From: Bacteroides acidifaciens | Lineage (GTDB): Bacteria > Bacteroidota > Bacteroidia > Bacteroidales > Bacteroidaceae | NCBI RefSeq assembly: GCF_903181435.1 | Contig: NZ_CAEUHO010000004.1 | Coordinates: 992,001 to 1,056,000, forward strand | Reading direction: 5' to 3' | Length of the DNA stretch: 64,000 bases | The notes under the pieces: generated by a model | Told to the model about the DNA's origin: nothing | What the model saw: only the letters and a program-made list of their open reading frames with translations | The model's database searches: none | Position numbers and translations under genes: made by a program | Part shown: piece after piece, positions 60,885 to 64,000 of the stretch | Position numbering within the stretch: the first letter of the stretch is position 1 | Layout of the letters: each line of letters begins with the position of its first letter

Positions 60885-62555
60885 ATGCTGAGACAAAATA
60901 AGAAAGATAAACAACAAGACAGGCATAGATGGCTCCTTATAGGCTTTCTATGCCTGTTTGGTGTATGTCTCGTGGCGCAAAACCCCGAGAAATCATCGGT
61001 CAACAAGAAGCAGCCGGAGAATAAAAAAACGAAAGTTTATTTGCTCCACGCTGACGAAGGTCAGGCGGACAAGCTGGCACGTCCTGATGTGCAAGTGCTG
61101 ATTGGCAACGTGAAGATGCGTCACGACAGTATGTATATGTACTGCGACAGTGCCTTGATTTTCGAGAAAACCAACTCGGTGGAAGCCTTTAGTAACGTAC
61201 GTATGGAGCAGGGCGACACCTTATTTATATATGGTGATTACCTTTACTATGACGGAATGACGCAGATTGCGCAACTCCGTGAAAACGTGAAGATGATAAA
61301 CCGCAATACAACTTTGCTGACGGACAGTCTGAACTACGACCGTCTTTACGACCTCGGCTATTACTTTGAAGGAGGAACCCTGATGGACGAAGAGAACGTA
61401 TTGACTTCCGACTGGGGGGAATACAGTCCTGCGACGAAGCAGTCAGTGTTCAATCACGATGTGAAACTCGTTAATCCCAAGTTTGTGTTGACTTCCGATA
61501 CTTTGAGGTATAATACGGACAAAAAAATCGCCGTAATCCTTGGTCCTTCAAACATTGTAAGCGATAATAACCACATTTATTCCGAACGTGGATTCTATAA
61601 CACTCTGACCGAACAAGCCGAACTGCTCGACCGTTCCGTCCTGACCAACCAGGGAAAGAAGCTGGTGGGCGACAGTCTGTTTTATGACCGTATCATCGGC
61701 TATGGCGAAGCGTTCGACAATGTGAAGATGACGGACACTATCAACAAGAACATGCTGATGGGCGATTACTGTTTCTATAACGAATTGACGGATTCCGCCT
61801 TTGCCACCAAACGGGCGGTTGCCATTGATTATTCGCAGGGCGACAGTCTCTTTATGCATGGAGATACCTTGCAGATGGTATCCTACAATCTGAATACCGA
61901 CTCTTTGTTCCGCCTGATGAAGGCTTACCATAAAGTACGTATGTACCGCACCGATGTGCAGGGCGTATGCGACTCGCTGGTTTATAACTCGAAAGACTCC
62001 TGTATGACCATGTACATCGACCCTATTCTTTGGAATGACGGTCAGCAGCTATTGGGCGAGCAGATTAAGATTTATATGAACGACAGCACCATCGACTGGG
62101 CACATATCATCAACCAGGCGCTTACGGTAGAAATGAAAGATTCCATTCATTACAACCAAGTGTCCGGCAAGGAGATGAAAGCCTATTTCGTAGATGGCGA
62201 TATGCGGCATATCGAGGTGGTTGGCAATGTCCAGACAGCTTTCTATCCGGAGGAGAAGGACAGTACGATGACCGGATTCAATTGTCTGGAAGGCAGTGTG
62301 CTCCATCTTTACATGAAAGATAAGAAGATGGAAAAGGGGATGTTTGTCGGCAAGTCCAACGGAACGATGTATCCGATGGACCAGATACCAGCCGACAAAC
62401 TGCGTCTTCCTACCTTTGCGTGGTTCGACTATGTCCGTCCACTCAATAAAGATGATATTTTCAACTGGCGGAGCAAGCGGGCGGGGGAAACCCTGAAACC
62501 AACCACCAACCGGCGACCGAAAACAGAAAAGCGAAACTTAATTAATATGAAGTAG
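60885..62555 (+). CDS. OstA/LptA-like periplasmic protein (LPS transport related)
   Basis: 556 aa. An N-terminal signal/anchor (WLLIGFLCLFGVCLVAQ) precedes repeated OstA-type beta units (RHDSMYMYCDSALIFEKTNSVEAFSNVRMEQGDTLFIYGDYLYYD and later copies). The C-terminal barrel of LptD is absent, so it is closer to the OstA-like periplasmic proteins found in Bacteroidota. It follows the SurA-like gene by 21 bp, matching the general surA-lptD link in Gram-negatives. A role in LPS or lipoprotein-independent envelope transport is inferred. Confidence 0.85.
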   Translation: MLRQNKKDKQQDRHRWLLIGFLCLFGVCLVAQNPEKSSVNKKQPENKKTKVYLLHADEGQADKLARPDVQVLIGNVKMRHDSMYMYCDSALIFEKTNSVEAFSNVRMEQGDTLFIYGDYLYYDGMTQIAQLRENVKMINRNTTLLTDSLNYDRLYDLGYYFEGGTLMDEENVLTSDWGEYSPATKQSVFNHDVKLVNPKFVLTSDTLRYNTDKKIAVILGPSNIVSDNNHIYSERGFYNTLTEQAELLDRSVLTNQGKKLVGDSLFYDRIIGYGEAFDNVKMTDTINKNMLMGDYCFYNELTDSAFATKRAVAIDYSQGDSLFMHGDTLQMVSYNLNTDSLFRLMKAYHKVRMYRTDVQGVCDSLVYNSKDSCMTMYIDPILWNDGQQLLGEQIKIYMNDSTIDWAHIINQALTVEMKDSIHYNQVSGKEMKAYFVDGDMRHIEVVGNVQTAFYPEEKDSTMTGFNCLEGSVLHLYMKDKKMEKGMFVGKSNGTMYPMDQIPADKLRLPTFAWFDYVRPLNKDDIFNWRSKRAGETLKPTTNRRPKTEKRNLINMK

Positions 62556-62556
62556 T

Positions 62557-62856
62557 ATGGGAATGTTTAATTCGATGAGGAAACCTCGTGGCTTTAATCA
62601 TCAATACATTTATGTAGATGAGCGCAAGGAAAAGCTCGCCAAGATGGAAGAGAAGGCAAAGCGGGACTTGGGCATGCTGCCGGAGAAAGAATTTAATCCG
62701 GAGGATATTCGTGGCAAGTTTATTGAAGGCACCACTCACCTGAAACGGAGAAAAGCAAGTGGACGCAAACCGGCCTCCTTCGGAATCATATTGATTATCA
62801 TTGCTTTCCTTTTGTATTTGTGGCATTATTTGGCGACGGGAAGCTGGTCGTTTTAA
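62557..62856 (+). CDS. Small membrane protein, 99 aa
   Basis: Not recognised as a named family. The N-terminal two thirds are basic and charged (RKPRGFNHQYIYVDERKEKLAKMEEKAKRDLG, KKRRKASGRKP-like), followed by one TM helix at the C-terminus (FGIILIIIAFLLYLWHYLATGSW). The basic part should face the cytoplasm. It begins 1 bp after the OstA-like stop and 15 bp before mutL, so it belongs to this operon. Confidence 0.8.
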   Translation: MGMFNSMRKPRGFNHQYIYVDERKEKLAKMEEKAKRDLGMLPEKEFNPEDIRGKFIEGTTHLKRRKASGRKPASFGIILIIIAFLLYLWHYLATGSWSF

Positions 62857-62871
62857 TTTTTTTACTGAACT

Positions 62872-64000
62872 ATGAGCGATATTATTCATTTGTTACCTGA
62901 TTCGGTAGCTAACCAGATTGCTGCCGGCGAAGTGATACAACGTCCGGCATCTGTTATCAAGGAGTTAGTGGAGAATGCGATTGATGCAGATGCGCGGAAT
63001 ATACATGTATTGGTGACTGATGCGGGTAAGACCAGCATCCAGGTCATCGACGACGGAAAGGGAATGTCCGAAACGGATGCCCGTCTTTCCTTCGAGCGCC
63101 ATGCTACTTCCAAGATACGTGAAGCAGCCGATTTGTTTGCTTTGCGCACGATGGGCTTTCGCGGAGAAGCCTTAGCTTCCATTGCCGCAGTGGCTCAGGT
63201 GGAACTGAAGACACGCCCGGAATCTGAAGAATTGGGTACGAAACTGGTGATAGCAGGCTCTACGGTAGAGAGCCAGGAAGCTGTTTCCTGCTCTAAGGGA
63301 AGCAACTTCTCCGTGAAGAACTTATTCTTCAACGTGCCTGCCCGCCGTAAATTCCTGAAAGCGAACTCAACCGAACTGAGTAATATCCTTGCCGAGTTTG
63401 AACGTATCGCCCTTGTCCATCCGGAAGTCGCCTTCTCGCTTTATAGCAATGATTCCGAACTTTTCAATCTTCCGGTATCCCCATTGCGCCAGCGCATTAT
63501 GGCTATCTTCGGTAAAAAACTCAATCAGCAGTTACTCAATATAGAGGTGAATACCACTATGGTGAAAGTCTCCGGATATGTAGCCAAACCGGAAACTGCC
63601 CGTAAGAAAGGCGCCCATCAGTATTTCTTCGTCAACGGACGTTATATGCGCCATCCTTACTTCCATAAGGCAGTGATGGAAGCCTATGAACAGTTGATTC
63701 CTGCCGGTGAGCAGATTTCCTACTTTATCTATTTTGAAGTAGATCCGGCTAACATTGATGTCAATATCCACCCGACTAAGACTGAGATCAAGTTTGAGAA
63801 TGAACAAGCCATCTGGCAGATACTCTCAGCGTCGGTAAAAGAGTCATTGGGGAAGTTCAGTGCTATTCCTTCCATTGATTTTGATACAGAAGATATGCCC
63901 GATATTCCGGCATTCGAACAGAAGACAACATCCGAGCCGCCCAAGGTACATTATAATTCGGATTATAATCCGTTCAAAGTGTCTGCCGGAGGTAGTGCAG
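62872..64000 (+). CDS. mutL: DNA mismatch repair protein MutL, partial (3' end outside window)
   Basis: 376 residues visible. The GHKL ATPase motifs are present: [24 protein letters not shown] (motif I, with E and N), DDGKGM (motif II), HATSKI and [15 protein letters not shown] (motif III). [12 protein letters not shown] and VNGRYMRHP belong to the second N-terminal subdomain. The reading frame is open at the window end, where the linker begins (low conservation). MutL couples MutS mismatch recognition to strand incision. Confidence 0.97.
   Translation, partial: MSDIIHLLPDSVANQIAAGEVIQRPASVIKELVENAIDADARNIHVLVTDAGKTSIQVIDDGKGMSETDARLSFERHATSKIREAADLFALRTMGFRGEALASIAAVAQVELKTRPESEELGTKLVIAGSTVESQEAVSCSKGSNFSVKNLFFNVPARRKFLKANSTELSNILAEFERIALVHPEVAFSLYSNDSELFNLPVSPLRQRIMAIFGKKLNQQLLNIEVNTTMVKVSGYVAKPETARKKGAHQYFFVNGRYMRHPYFHKAVMEAYEQLIPAGEQISYFIYFEVDPANIDVNIHPTKTEIKFENEQAIWQILSASVKESLGKFSAIPSIDFDTEDMPDIPAFEQKTTSEPPKVHYNSDYNPFKVSAGGSA

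Overview
The window is chromosomal DNA of a Bacteroides species. The 16S rRNA, the promoter style (-33 TTTG, then 19-21 bp, then -7 TAnnTTTG), the gliding-type lipoprotein GldH, a TamA-like lipoprotein and the gene orders all point to the genus. The 16S type looks like the thetaiotaomicron/ovatus group, but species is not resolved here. Most of the window is conserved core genome with short intergenic gaps.

Layout. 1-132 is the 3' end of an IS110-type transposase. 184-7492 holds a sigma-54-dependent response regulator (minus), a cyclophilin lipoprotein, an M16 peptidase, a MATE exporter and a hybrid sensor kinase. 7608-14490 is a TamB-like/TamL-like pair for outer membrane assembly. 14587-21358 holds a sugar nucleotidyltransferase, an ABC-F ATPase, an M13 peptidase and purH. 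21376-27048 is the rod-shape operon mreB-mreC-mreD-mrdA-rodA. Convergent to it, on the minus strand, lies metF-holB-(RicT/PSP1-like gene)-gldH (31152 to 27057).

31153-36847 is the accessory part: about 5.7 kb with one small chromosomal ORF. It carries two complete insertion sequences (an IS4-type and an IS256-type element, each with a recognisable target duplication) set into a repeat-rich intergenic region. That region holds a family of TATGAGAAAT motifs in both orientations, four CACTNNAGTG palindromes at exactly 22-bp spacing, and a rod-like predicted RNA of about 150 nt with its own promoter, followed by an unrecognised 113-aa gene. Three tandem promoters then lead into a complete rRNA operon (16S, tRNA-Ile, tRNA-Ala, 23S, 5S; 36848-41916).

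42124-46326 is the DUF177-rpmF-fabH-era-der cluster. 46451-48798 holds lptB (minus), divergent from mlaE-mlaF. Then come a small RRM protein (minus), tig-clpP-clpX, recQ and guaB. 57021-62856 is an envelope biogenesis cluster: three parvulin/SurA-like proteins, an OstA/LptD-related protein and a small membrane protein. mutL runs off the right edge. Much of the window thus serves the cell envelope (TAM, Mla, Lpt, SurA-like chaperones, Mre/PBP2/RodA). The parts least explained by known families are the non-coding structures between metF and the rRNA operon.
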